A stretch of DNA of 64,000 nt from an uncultured Pelagimonas sp. Lineage in GTDB: Bacteria > Pseudomonadota > Alphaproteobacteria > Rhodobacterales > Rhodobacteraceae. Positions 8,412-16,181 of this stretch are shown in pieces. Positions within the stretch are counted from its first letter, which is position 1, and the number at the start of each line of letters is the position of its first letter. Both the position numbers and the translations under genes were made by a program. The stretch is taken from contig NZ_CANMKO010000012.1 of the NCBI RefSeq assembly GCF_947498515.1, positions 1 through 64,000 of the forward strand, written 5' to 3'. The notes beneath the pieces were generated by a model that was not told where the DNA came from, searched no databases, and worked only from the letters and a program-made list of their open reading frames with translations.

Positions 8412-8498
8412 TCCTAACTGATATGCGGGATTATCGGCGCGATCGCATCTCCTCTGAGCACGCGCGCCGCAATGGCCGCGCTCAGAGGCGAGTTAGGA
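8412..8498 (-). promoter_or_regulatory. Putative attenuator/RBS-masking structure of the cupin-leuA operon
   Basis: Two alternative pairings are visible on the minus strand. The leader segment TCCTAACT (bases 8498-8491), which includes Leu codons, is exactly complementary to AGTTAGGA (8419-8412), which contains the cupin Shine-Dalgarno. CCTCTGAGC and GCTCAGAGG (8488-8480 and 8459-8451) form a 9-bp stem that contains the leader stop codon. A ribosome stalled on the Leu codons would leave the Shine-Dalgarno free; after release it would be masked. The mechanism is inferred; the complementarity is read directly. Confidence 0.5.
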
Positions 8499-8595
8499 GT
8501 AGGTCAATGCACAAGCCATCGCGCCCGGAAAGCGGGCGACGCGCAAACGGCACCGGAAGGCGCGCGATTTTGGCGATATGTGTGGTCATTGGCAT
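8482..8595 (-). CDS. Leucine leader peptide, 37 codons
   Basis: Frame from ATG 8595 to TGA 8484-8482. The peptide begins MPMTTHIAKIARL and ends CIDLLLTRL, so four of the last six codons are Leu (CTA, CTC, CTA, CTC). A TATAGT -10 box lies 7 bases before the ATG, so transcription would begin at or near the start codon and the leader mRNA would be leaderless, as known for rhizobial trpL. It precedes the cupin-leuA genes. This is the arrangement of a ribosome-mediated attenuator. Confidence 0.6.
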   Translation of the reverse strand: MPMTTHIAKIARLPVPFARRPLSGRDGLCIDLLLTRL

Positions 8596-8602
8596 GGGCG
8601 GG

Positions 8603-8608
8603 ACTATA
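8603..8608 (-). promoter_or_regulatory. -10 box (TATAGT) of the leuA leader transcript
   Basis: TATAGT on the minus strand, followed by seven C/G-rich bases and then the leader ATG. No good -35 match is seen at 16-18 bases, only a T-rich ACTTTT. Confidence 0.4.
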
Positions 8609-8695
8609 CCGCGCTTCGCGTGAATGAAAAGTGGATTTTGAAGGTTTTTTGTCCAAACGCTTTGTTGCGCTATGTCCTTGATCAAAGGAGAGGCC

Positions 8696-9361
8696 ATGCA
8701 ACGAGCATTGATCATAGGGTCCAGCGGCGGAATTGGCGGTGCGCTATCCAAGGCGATTGCGGCGCGCGGGGTTGCGCTTGATACCCTGTCACGCAGCCAA
8801 ACCGGGTTCGATATCACCGACGAGGGTTGCGTTGACGCGCAGTTGACTGAGTTGAGCGGACCTTACGATTTGGTTTTGATTGCAACAGGGGCGTTGGAAA
8901 TCGCCGGGGCCGCACCCGAAAAATCAATCCGTGTCTTGAATGCTCAGGCAATGGCAGATCAGTTTGCCCTGAATGCCATTGGTCCGGCCCTTGTGTTGCG
9001 CCATGCGGCCCGTTTGTTGCCAAAAGGCCGGCGTAGCGTGATCGCGACCTTATCTGCGCGGGTTGGCTCGATTGGCGACAATCGTTTGGGTGGTTGGACA
9101 AGCTATCGGGCCTCGAAGGCCGCGCTCAATCAAATCATCCGCTGCGCAGCGATTGAATTGTCACGCAGTCACAAACGCAGCATCTGTGTCGCCTTGCACC
9201 CCGGCACCGTGGCAACGCCTTTCACGCAAAAATACCTAGGTCGGCATCCTTCGGTGGCACCGGAAACCGCAGCGGGTAACCTTTTGCGGGTGATTGACAA
9301 TCTGCAACCGAACCAAACCGGCCATTTCTATGATTGGGCGGGCGAACAGGTGCCTTGGTAA
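8696..9361 (+). CDS. Short-chain dehydrogenase, C-factor (CsgA)-like
   Basis: 221 residues from ATG 8696, chosen because AAAGGAG precedes it. Gly-rich nucleotide motif GSSGGIGGAL, catalytic YRASK (Tyr-x3-Lys) and a C-terminal GHFYDWAGEQVPW tail seen in the C-factor-like branch of SDRs. These are NAD(P)-dependent cytoplasmic oxidoreductases of unknown substrate outside Myxococcus. It is divergent from the leuA leader. Confidence 0.8.
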   Translation: MQRALIIGSSGGIGGALSKAIAARGVALDTLSRSQTGFDITDEGCVDAQLTELSGPYDLVLIATGALEIAGAAPEKSIRVLNAQAMADQFALNAIGPALVLRHAARLLPKGRRSVIATLSARVGSIGDNRLGGWTSYRASKAALNQIIRCAAIELSRSHKRSICVALHPGTVATPFTQKYLGRHPSVAPETAAGNLLRVIDNLQPNQTGHFYDWAGEQVPW

Positions 9362-9399
9362 TGTTCAACCGATTGCGCAAATAACGGCAAACGGATTGT

Positions 9400-9427
9400 T
9401 TGAGCTTGCCCTGACCTACGGCATAAT
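9400..9427 (+). promoter_or_regulatory. Possible sigma-70 promoter for the secreted glycosidase-like gene
   Basis: TTGAGC (9400-9405), 16 bases, CATAAT (9422-9427): four of six and five of six consensus positions. It lies about 40 bases before ATG 9469. Confidence 0.35.
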
Positions 9428-9468
9428 AGGATAAAAGCCATGGCAAAATGTGTGATACGGGTGGGCAG

Positions 9469-12414
9469 ATGATAAAACGACTTGCGGTATGGGTCAGCAT
9501 TGCAATCTTGGCTGGCGGGGCGGCCTTTGCTCAGGCGCGGGATGCCAGCTCGGTCTACTTTTTCGGCAACTCTTTGGTGCACCACCTGAGTGAAGAGGAT
9601 GACCACACCAATGTGCCCCATTGGCTCAATGAAATGGCCAAAGTCGCAGGCAAGGATTTTGCCGTCGAGGGGCAATGGGGGTTCTTGCGCAATTTCGCTG
9701 AGGGCCTGCCTCCGGTGCCAAATTGGAGCTTTCCGGGTGTCAAAGGCGCGGGTCGCAATGGGTTTGGCAATACCGGATTTGACGCGGTTGTCGTAACGCC
9801 GGCCAATTTTGTTCAATATCAAAAGCCCGACGCCCCCTATGACGGCGAAAACCCCAATGATGAAAGCCCTTTGGGGGCCATGATCAAGGTATTTGACTGG
9901 GTTGCGCAGCAAAGCCCTGAGACGCGTTTGTTTGTCTACGAAGGCTGGGCCGAAATGGGCGGAATTACCGGTGGCTTTCCACCAAGCGGGCGCGGGCTTC
10001 GCCGTTATCACAAGTTCAATCAGGGCGACTACCACGCGTGGTATGAGGGGTTGATTGACACTTTGGACCTAACCCGGCCTGACCACCAAATCCAACTGAT
10101 CCCTGTTGCCTCTGTTCTGTCGGATTTGCTCGCCGATGGCGGTGTTCTCGAAGGGTTGCCAGCCGAAGCACTTTATTCAGACGACGCGCCACATGGCACA
10201 CCGACGCTTTACCTTTTGGCGGCGATGGTAACCTACTCTTCGCTCTATAACGAAAAGCCGCCGGTAGATTTCCGCCCCCCTACCACTCTGCATCCCGATA
10301 TCGTCGACAAGTTCGCGCAGGTTTCTGAGCGGATTTGGCAGGCCATGCCGGAAAGCCAAGCGCTTGAGCGCGCGTTAGAGCAAGCGCCGCAAGCCGTTGC
10401 CGAGCAAGCAGAGGCAGTGGAAGCGGCTATGCCGGAACGATTGAGCGTGGTTTTACCCCCTAGTGGCGCGCGGCCAGACGGTGTTCCGGTTTTGGGCATG
10501 GGGCTAAATGGCATTTCCGATTGGTCCACGCAGCATCCTTTTCTAGACCTGATGAAATCCGCCCGCGGGTGGGTTGGTCACAAAGGCAGCCAATGGGGCG
10601 CGGTGAGCACGGAAGAGCTTCGCGCCGGTGGGTTTTTGGATGAAAACGGCTGGCCTGTCGGGGTGCCCGAAGGCGTGACCGCGCTCGAAGCGGTTCTATT
10701 GACGAGCCAACCGGAAGGGTCAAAATCGATCTCTGGGAAATATGTGCTGACCTATGAAGGGCAGGGCAAATTGCAACTCACAGGGCGCGCCAAGCGGGCC
10801 AAATATGACGATGGTCAGGTTACCTTTTCCTATAGTCCCGGTGAGGGTTTGGTTGGGTTGAAACTCACCGAAGTTGACGCGCAAAACCCCATCCGCAATA
10901 TTCGCATTCTGAAGCAAGATCATGTCGAAATGTACGCGGCGGGCGCGTTGTTCAACCCGGCGTGGGTCGAGCGCATTCAAGACATGCGGTCAATCCGGTT
11001 TATGGACTGGATGATGACCAATGGCTCGCCGGTGACGGGGTGGGATGATCGCCCGCGCATGTCAGATGCGAGTTGGACCCAATGGGGGGTGCCGCTTGAG
11101 GTGATGTTGCGTTTGGCCAACCATGTCGGTGCCGATCCTTGGTTCACCCTGCCGCATATGGCCGATGACGATTATGTCCGCCAGTTTGCAGAGACGGTGA
11201 AGGCTGGGCTAGACCCGCGCCTTAAGGTGCATGTTGAATACTCCAATGAGGTCTGGAACCACATCTTCCCTCAGGCCGTTTGGGCGCGAAACCAAGCGAC
11301 GGACCTGTGGGGCGAGAGCGATACAGGCTGGATGCAGTTCTATGGGCTGCGCGCGGCGCAGGTGATGAACATTTGGTCGGATGTCTATGGGGATGCGGGC
11401 AAGGATCGATTGGTGCGTGTTGTCGGAACCCACACTGGATGGCCGGGCCTAGAAGAGGACATCTTGCGCGCGCCCTTGGCGTTTCTGCAGTTGGGTGCCT
11501 TTCCGCAGGACAGTTTTGATGCCTATGCGGTGACCGGGTATTTCGGTTACGAGTTGGGCACCGATGAAATGGCGCAGGTTATGAACAATTGGCTGGATCA
11601 ATCCGAAGCCATTGCCACCAAAGCCGGAGAAGCCCAAGGGTTGCGCCGCGTTGCCTTGCGGGAGTTTGTTAAGAAAGCCCGGTTTGAGGCCGCGATTGCC
11701 CCGGTGACCTTGGCCTTGCAAGATGGGTCTTTGCGCGAGTTGACCGAAGAAATCTTTCCCTATCAGGCCGCTGTAGCCCGCAAGGCCGGGTTGCGTTTGG
11801 TCATGTACGAAGGCGGCACACATGTCACCGCGCATGGGGCGCAGGTCAATGATGATCGGCTGACCGCCTTTTTGACAGAGTTCAACTACACCCCGGAAAT
11901 GGCCAAGCTTTACGAGCTGTTACTCGCTGGGTGGGTTCAGGCAGGCGGCACAATGTTCAACGCTTTTGTTGATGTTGCTCCGGCCACGAAATGGGGAAGT
12001 TGGGGCGCGCTTCGGCATTTGGATGACAGTAATCCCCGCTGGGACATGTTGATGGCCTTTAATGCCGCCGGTCCCGGTGAATGGGAAAAACGCGATCTTG
12101 CGGCGTTTAACAACGGTATCACCCGTATCGCAGGCACTGGAAACCAGCGTTTGCAAGGAACCACCCACGAAGACGTGCTTATTGCCGGATCGGGCAATGA
12201 CACTTTGGTCAGCAGTGGGGGGAACGATATCTTGCATGGTGGAAGTGGGACCGACAAGGCGATCTTACCGGGAACCCCCGAAGACTATCGTTTTGAACAA
12301 AACGGATCACTTTTCGTGGCCCGCAATGAAACGGCTGTTATCCGCATGTCCGGGATCGAGGAGCTGTTGTTTGAAGGTGCCGCCGGGCGCAGCCTTACGG
12401 TGGCGGGGCTCTAG
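9469..12414 (+). CDS. Secreted glycoside hydrolase-like protein with C-terminal RTX repeats
   Basis: 981 residues from ATG 9469 (an ATG at 9448 is in frame; the later one begins the signal peptide MIKRLAVWVSIAILAGGAAFA). Residues about 25-270 resemble an SGNH-like module (YFFGNSLVHHL). The central part has VEYSNEVWN with Glu594 and VMYEGGTHV with Glu781. The spacing and context resemble the acid/base and nucleophile of a clan GH-A TIM barrel. Near residues 905-930 are RTX-type repeats (GSGNDTLVS, GGNDILHGG) that bind calcium outside the cell. The Sec-type leader together with RTX repeats is unusual, since RTX proteins normally leave by type I secretion. At the border of the polysaccharide locus it may trim or process the polymer. 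Family assignment is by motif only. It overlaps the convergent GT4 gene by four bases. Confidence 0.65.
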   Translation: MIKRLAVWVSIAILAGGAAFAQARDASSVYFFGNSLVHHLSEEDDHTNVPHWLNEMAKVAGKDFAVEGQWGFLRNFAEGLPPVPNWSFPGVKGAGRNGFGNTGFDAVVVTPANFVQYQKPDAPYDGENPNDESPLGAMIKVFDWVAQQSPETRLFVYEGWAEMGGITGGFPPSGRGLRRYHKFNQGDYHAWYEGLIDTLDLTRPDHQIQLIPVASVLSDLLADGGVLEGLPAEALYSDDAPHGTPTLYLLAAMVTYSSLYNEKPPVDFRPPTTLHPDIVDKFAQVSERIWQAMPESQALERALEQAPQAVAEQAEAVEAAMPERLSVVLPPSGARPDGVPVLGMGLNGISDWSTQHPFLDLMKSARGWVGHKGSQWGAVSTEELRAGGFLDENGWPVGVPEGVTALEAVLLTSQPEGSKSISGKYVLTYEGQGKLQLTGRAKRAKYDDGQVTFSYSPGEGLVGLKLTEVDAQNPIRNIRILKQDHVEMYAAGALFNPAWVERIQDMRSIRFMDWMMTNGSPVTGWDDRPRMSDASWTQWGVPLEVMLRLANHVGADPWFTLPHMADDDYVRQFAETVKAGLDPRLKVHVEYSNEVWNHIFPQAVWARNQATDLWGESDTGWMQFYGLRAAQVMNIWSDVYGDAGKDRLVRVVGTHTGWPGLEEDILRAPLAFLQLGAFPQDSFDAYAVTGYFGYELGTDEMAQVMNNWLDQSEAIATKAGEAQGLRRVALREFVKKARFEAAIAPVTLALQDGSLRELTEEIFPYQAAVARKAGLRLVMYEGGTHVTAHGAQVNDDRLTAFLTEFNYTPEMAKLYELLLAGWVQAGGTMFNAFVDVAPATKWGSWGALRHLDDSNPRWDMLMAFNAAGPGEWEKRDLAAFNNGITRIAGTGNQRLQGTTHEDVLIAGSGNDTLVSSGGNDILHGGSGTDKAILPGTPEDYRFEQNGSLFVARNETAVIRMSGIEELLFEGAAGRSLTVAGL

Positions 12415-13622
12415 CGCCTCAACTGATAGGTGATTTCAGACACCAATGTCTCTGCGCCAAGTGAGGCGCGGAAGTTTTCCACGACATGGGCGCGACCGGC
12501 CTCGGATAGGCGTTGCAAAGCCGCTGGGTCGCCCGCCAAGGTGCGGATCACCCGCGCCAATTGGCTCGGGGCTTTGGGTTCGACCAAATAGCCGTTGACG
12601 CTATCTTCGATAAGCTCACGCACTCCGCCTGCGTCGGTGCCTATGGTCGGCACGCCCATCGACATCGCTTCCATATAGGCAACCCCCAAGGGTTCGTGCC
12701 ACGAAGCCAGCACAAACAAATGCGATTCTTCCAACTTGGCTTTGACCTGATCCGCATCAATCGCACCAAGCAATTTGACGTGATCTTGCAGGTGCAGCTT
12801 CTTCAGGTGAGCTTCTAGCTCGGTGCGGTATCCGTGCCCGCCGTCATCATCCTCGCCGGCGATCTCAACCCGAATGTCGACACCTTGGTCGATCAATTGG
12901 CGCGTGGCTGACATGAGATCCTGATGACCTTTGACAATGTTCAAACGTCCACAAGAGAATACTTTGATCGGCCGTCCTCGTTCTGGCACCGTATATGGTG
13001 CTGAGCGGCTCAGGGCATCGGTATCAACCCCCATCGGGCGGATTGCTATTCGTTCAGGCAAATGGCCTTCCAGCTCCTTGCTGATCTCATTTAAAAGCTT
13101 TTGGGTGATGACGGTTGCAAAGCTGGCGTATTCCCATTTCAACCGCTGACCGGGGCCATAATCGGACAAAGGTCCGTGCAAGGTGTGGGAATACTTTGGG
13201 GCCCCTAAGTGATGGGCGAAACATGCGATCAAAGACGCACGGGCGCAGGAATGCGCGTGAATATGGTCTAGTTTCAGGGACTTGGCGTGTTTTGCCAGTT
13301 GCTGAGCCGCCGAAAAAGTCAGCACTGCATCTTTTGCAAACCGCCCCCCTTCGCGGAGCATCCAACCGGGAAGGCCCTTGGACATCAGGCCGGTCGCAGC
13401 TATGGCAGCACTGATTGGATTGACGCTTCCCAAATAGGTTGTGCGTTCCATGGCCTGATCGGACCAGTCATGGGCAATCAACCCAGGAGGTGGCTTACGC
13501 GTTGAAAACACATGTACTTCGTGGCCCATCTCTTCGAGCGCCTGAATCTCGCGCCAAAAGAAAATGTGCGTTTGTCCCGGAAACTGGGGAACAATATATC
13601 CGATCCGCAAACTTTGCGTCAC
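12411..13622 (-). CDS. GT4 family glycosyltransferase (WcaL/colanic-type)
   Basis: 403 residues from a GTG start. N-terminal acceptor domain with QFPGQTHIFFWREIQAL and HIHAHSCARASL. C-terminal GT-B domain with KVFSCGRLNIVKGH and the EPLGVAYMEAMSMGVP signature (Glu-x7-Glu). This group adds sugars to lipid-linked repeat units at the cytoplasmic face. It is transcribed away from the GT2-flippase pair and converges with the glycosidase-like gene. Sugar specificity cannot be read. Confidence 0.88.
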   Translation of the reverse strand: MTQSLRIGYIVPQFPGQTHIFFWREIQALEEMGHEVHVFSTRKPPPGLIAHDWSDQAMERTTYLGSVNPISAAIAATGLMSKGLPGWMLREGGRFAKDAVLTFSAAQQLAKHAKSLKLDHIHAHSCARASLIACFAHHLGAPKYSHTLHGPLSDYGPGQRLKWEYASFATVITQKLLNEISKELEGHLPERIAIRPMGVDTDALSRSAPYTVPERGRPIKVFSCGRLNIVKGHQDLMSATRQLIDQGVDIRVEIAGEDDDGGHGYRTELEAHLKKLHLQDHVKLLGAIDADQVKAKLEESHLFVLASWHEPLGVAYMEAMSMGVPTIGTDAGGVRELIEDSVNGYLVEPKAPSQLARVIRTLAGDPAALQRLSEAGRAHVVENFRASLGAETLVSEITYQLRR

Positions 13623-13780
13623 TGTGATCTAGCCTTGAAAAATTGAGCAGCACGCCGCCCTCCCAAAGGCGACTTCCTGAAATAATCTAGGCGTTTCCAT
13701 TCTTTGGCCATAGTTAACTGCGATGACGTAGGGCATAGAGGGCGGTATTTTCGCAAGGTGTGGCCCCTCGGGTACGGGTT

Positions 13781-14635
13781 ATGATGAACAACAACACAAC
13801 AGGGGCCGTGCGGCTTTCTGTGATCCTTCCAGCAAACAACGAGGCGGCGCTAATTGGCGGCTGCCTTTCGGCGATTCTGGACTCGGATTGGGATGGGCTG
13901 GGCTTGCAAGTGATCGTAGTTGCCAACGGGTGTTCCGATGACACCGCCGCGCGTGCGCAGGCCATGGTTGAGCCGTTTTCAGATCGTGGCTGGCAATTGG
14001 ATATTTTGGATTTGCCCTCGGGCGGCAAATTGGGTGCGTTGAACGCAGGCGATGCAACGGCCAAAGGGGCGATGCGGGTTTACCTAGATGCGGATGTCAC
14101 CGTCAGCCGCGGCTTGCTTTGGCAATTGGCCAATGCTTTGGATAGCACTGCGCCGCGTTATGCGTCTGGGGCGGTCACCATTACCGCCAAAGGGTGGGTT
14201 AGCCGCGCTTATGCCCGCATCTGGCGTCAGGTTCCCTTTATGGCCGAATGCGTCCCCGGATGCGGAGTCTTTGCGGTGAATGCGGCGGGGCGTGCGCGCT
14301 GGGAAACCTTCCCAGACATCATTTCCGATGACACGTTTGTCCGTCTAAGCTTCACTCCTAACGAACGGATTGGCGTTGCCGCGTCATATGAATGGCCAAT
14401 CGCCGAAGGTTGGTCAAACCTTGTCACAGTGCGCCGTCGCCAAGATGTGGGTGTCGATGAAATCGGACACAAATTCCCGGAACTACTTGCAAATGATGAC
14501 AAACCTGACTTTGGGATAGGTCGCAAGCTTGGGATCGCCTTGCGTGATCCTATTGGATTCGCGGTGTATTCTGGCGTAGCATTGACCAGCAAATTGACCC
14601 GGAAACGATCCTCCGGTTGGAGCCGCGGCCGATGA
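13781..14635 (+). CDS. GT2 family glycosyltransferase
   Basis: About 284 residues. LSVILPANNEAALIGGCL is the classic GT2 opening, VYLDADVTVS is the DxD nucleotide-sugar/metal motif, and there is a conserved ISDDTFVRL acceptor-site ED-like motif. The start is uncertain: a GTG at 13760 is in frame, but ATG 13781 fits the family N-terminus. Its stop overlaps the flippase start (ATGA), so the two are translationally coupled. Confidence 0.85.
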   Translation: MMNNNTTGAVRLSVILPANNEAALIGGCLSAILDSDWDGLGLQVIVVANGCSDDTAARAQAMVEPFSDRGWQLDILDLPSGGKLGALNAGDATAKGAMRVYLDADVTVSRGLLWQLANALDSTAPRYASGAVTITAKGWVSRAYARIWRQVPFMAECVPGCGVFAVNAAGRARWETFPDIISDDTFVRLSFTPNERIGVAASYEWPIAEGWSNLVTVRRRQDVGVDEIGHKFPELLANDDKPDFGIGRKLGIALRDPIGFAVYSGVALTSKLTRKRSSGWSRGR

Positions 14636-15993
14636 GCGTGATGGCCAAATTTCAAGGGTCGTCTCTTGGTGCGCGCGTCCTGCGCTCGTCTGTATTGACG
14701 ATCGGTGGGTTTGGTATGAGCCAGATGATCCGACTGGCTTCGAACCTCATCCTCACACGGCTGTTGTTTCCCGAAGCCTTTGGTTTGATGGCGCTGGTCA
14801 TGGTGTTCCTGATGGGGCTTGGCCAATTCTCCGACGTTGGTGTGACGCCCGCCATCATGCAGAGCAAACGCGGCGATGACCGCGATTTCCTAGATACCGC
14901 TTGGAGCATTCAGGTGGTGCGTGGCGTCGGCCTTTGGCTGGTGGCCTGCGCCTGTGCTTGGCCTATGGCGTGGGTCTATGGTCAGGACCTTTTACTGCAA
15001 ATGTTGCCGGTTTCGGCGCTAACTCTCCTGATTACCGGCTTTCGACCGACCAAAATGGTGACCGCCAACCGGCACCTCAATCTTGGCCGAGTCACCCTTC
15101 TCGACATGATCACGCAAGTTGTCGGCGTGAGCGTCGGCATCGCCTTGGCGTGGTGGACACATTCGGTTTGGGCGTTGGTGATTTCCGGCGTCGTGGCCGC
15201 GATTGTCGAGGTCATCATAAACTGGCGTTATCTACCTGGGCCAAGGAACCGGTTTCGCTGGGAAAAGCCTGCCGCGCGCGAATTGATTGGTTTCGGGAAA
15301 TGGGTTTTCCTTGCTACCGTTTGCGGCTTTTTCTTTAGCCAAGCAGACAAGATTTTGATCGGGAAGTTTGTGCCTCTGGATATGTTTGGGGTCTACAATA
15401 TTGGGTTCTTTTGGGCGTCGTTCCCAATGATGCTTGGCGGAATGGTCACGCAAAAAATCCTAATCCCGATCTATCGCGAAACGCCGCCTACTGAAAGCCG
15501 CGCCAATTTCTTGAAGCTGCGCAAAATGCGTGTTGCTGTGTCGTTTTTGTTGATGGGGTTTGTTGGGGTTTTTGCGCTTTTGGGCGTGTGGATTGTCGAT
15601 CTTTTGTATGACCATCGCTATCTCGATGCCGGGGCCATTGCCGTCATTTTGGCGATTGCGCAAATGCCGATGCTTATCGTGATGACCTATGATCAAGCCG
15701 CCCTTGCCGCCGGGGATTCCAAGCGTTTCTTTGTTTTGGCGGCGGCGCGTGCGGTGTTGATGATTGGTTGCTTGCTGATCGGCCTTGAAACCGCCGGGCT
15801 ATTAGGGGCGCTGATTGGCTACGGCGCGGCCTTTATTTTGGCCTATCCGGTTGTGGTTTGGTTAGCGCGACGCATGGGCGCTTGGGACCCACTGCATGAC
15901 CTTGGCTTCGCGGCGCTTGGGCTGGCCCTTGCGGGTTTGGCGCTCTGGGTGAACTGGGCTGCGATCCTGTCCTTTGCGGGGAAAAGCGTCTGA
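14632..15993 (+). CDS. Wzx-like polysaccharide flippase (MOP/PST family)
   Basis: 453 residues from ATG 14632, overlapping the GT2 stop by ATGA. Many hydrophobic segments from residue 20 onward; the opening VLRSSVLTIGGFGMSQMIRL and the TRLLFPEAFGLMAL, FSDVGVTPAIMQ blocks are typical of the WzxC/PST branch, which moves undecaprenyl-linked repeat units across the inner membrane. Length is normal for a 12-14 span protein. With the Wzy- and Wzz-like genes in the window this indicates a Wzx/Wzy pathway. Confidence 0.9.
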   Translation: MSVMAKFQGSSLGARVLRSSVLTIGGFGMSQMIRLASNLILTRLLFPEAFGLMALVMVFLMGLGQFSDVGVTPAIMQSKRGDDRDFLDTAWSIQVVRGVGLWLVACACAWPMAWVYGQDLLLQMLPVSALTLLITGFRPTKMVTANRHLNLGRVTLLDMITQVVGVSVGIALAWWTHSVWALVISGVVAAIVEVIINWRYLPGPRNRFRWEKPAARELIGFGKWVFLATVCGFFFSQADKILIGKFVPLDMFGVYNIGFFWASFPMMLGGMVTQKILIPIYRETPPTESRANFLKLRKMRVAVSFLLMGFVGVFALLGVWIVDLLYDHRYLDAGAIAVILAIAQMPMLIVMTYDQAALAAGDSKRFFVLAAARAVLMIGCLLIGLETAGLLGALIGYGAAFILAYPVVVWLARRMGAWDPLHDLGFAALGLALAGLALWVNWAAILSFAGKSV

Positions 15994-16001
15994 GCCCTCC
16001 C

Positions 16002-16018
16002 GTTTCCAAAGTGGAAAC
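16002..16018. terminator. Hairpin after the flippase gene
   Basis: GTTTCCA, AAG, TGGAAAC: a perfect 7-bp stem with a 3-base loop, ten bases after the flippase stop, followed by AATATTG. It is either a weak terminator or an operator for the PKS operon. The remaining bases to the PKS start hold further short inverted repeats (GTGCGG/CCGCAC, CCCATT/AATGGG) but no clear promoter. Confidence 0.4.
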
Positions 16019-16181
16019 AATATTGCTATGACTGTTTCGCTAACAGTGGCATGCGCAAAAGATGTGCGGGTAAATCGCGTTTAATTGCGGCACCGCACGG
16101 CTTGAATACCTCAAATTCGCCCCATTTCCTACGCAATGGGCGCGTAAATTGGCGGGAACGCACGTGCGGGGTATGGGATTC

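Noticed and set aside
8423-8623. 66-codon + strand ORF antisense to the leucine leader
   Set aside because: Composition is random-looking Arg-rich, no ribosome site, and the minus strand explains the region better.
16002-16018. Treating the GTTTCCA hairpin as a certain terminator
   Set aside because: There is no T run after it; kept at low confidence as terminator or operator.
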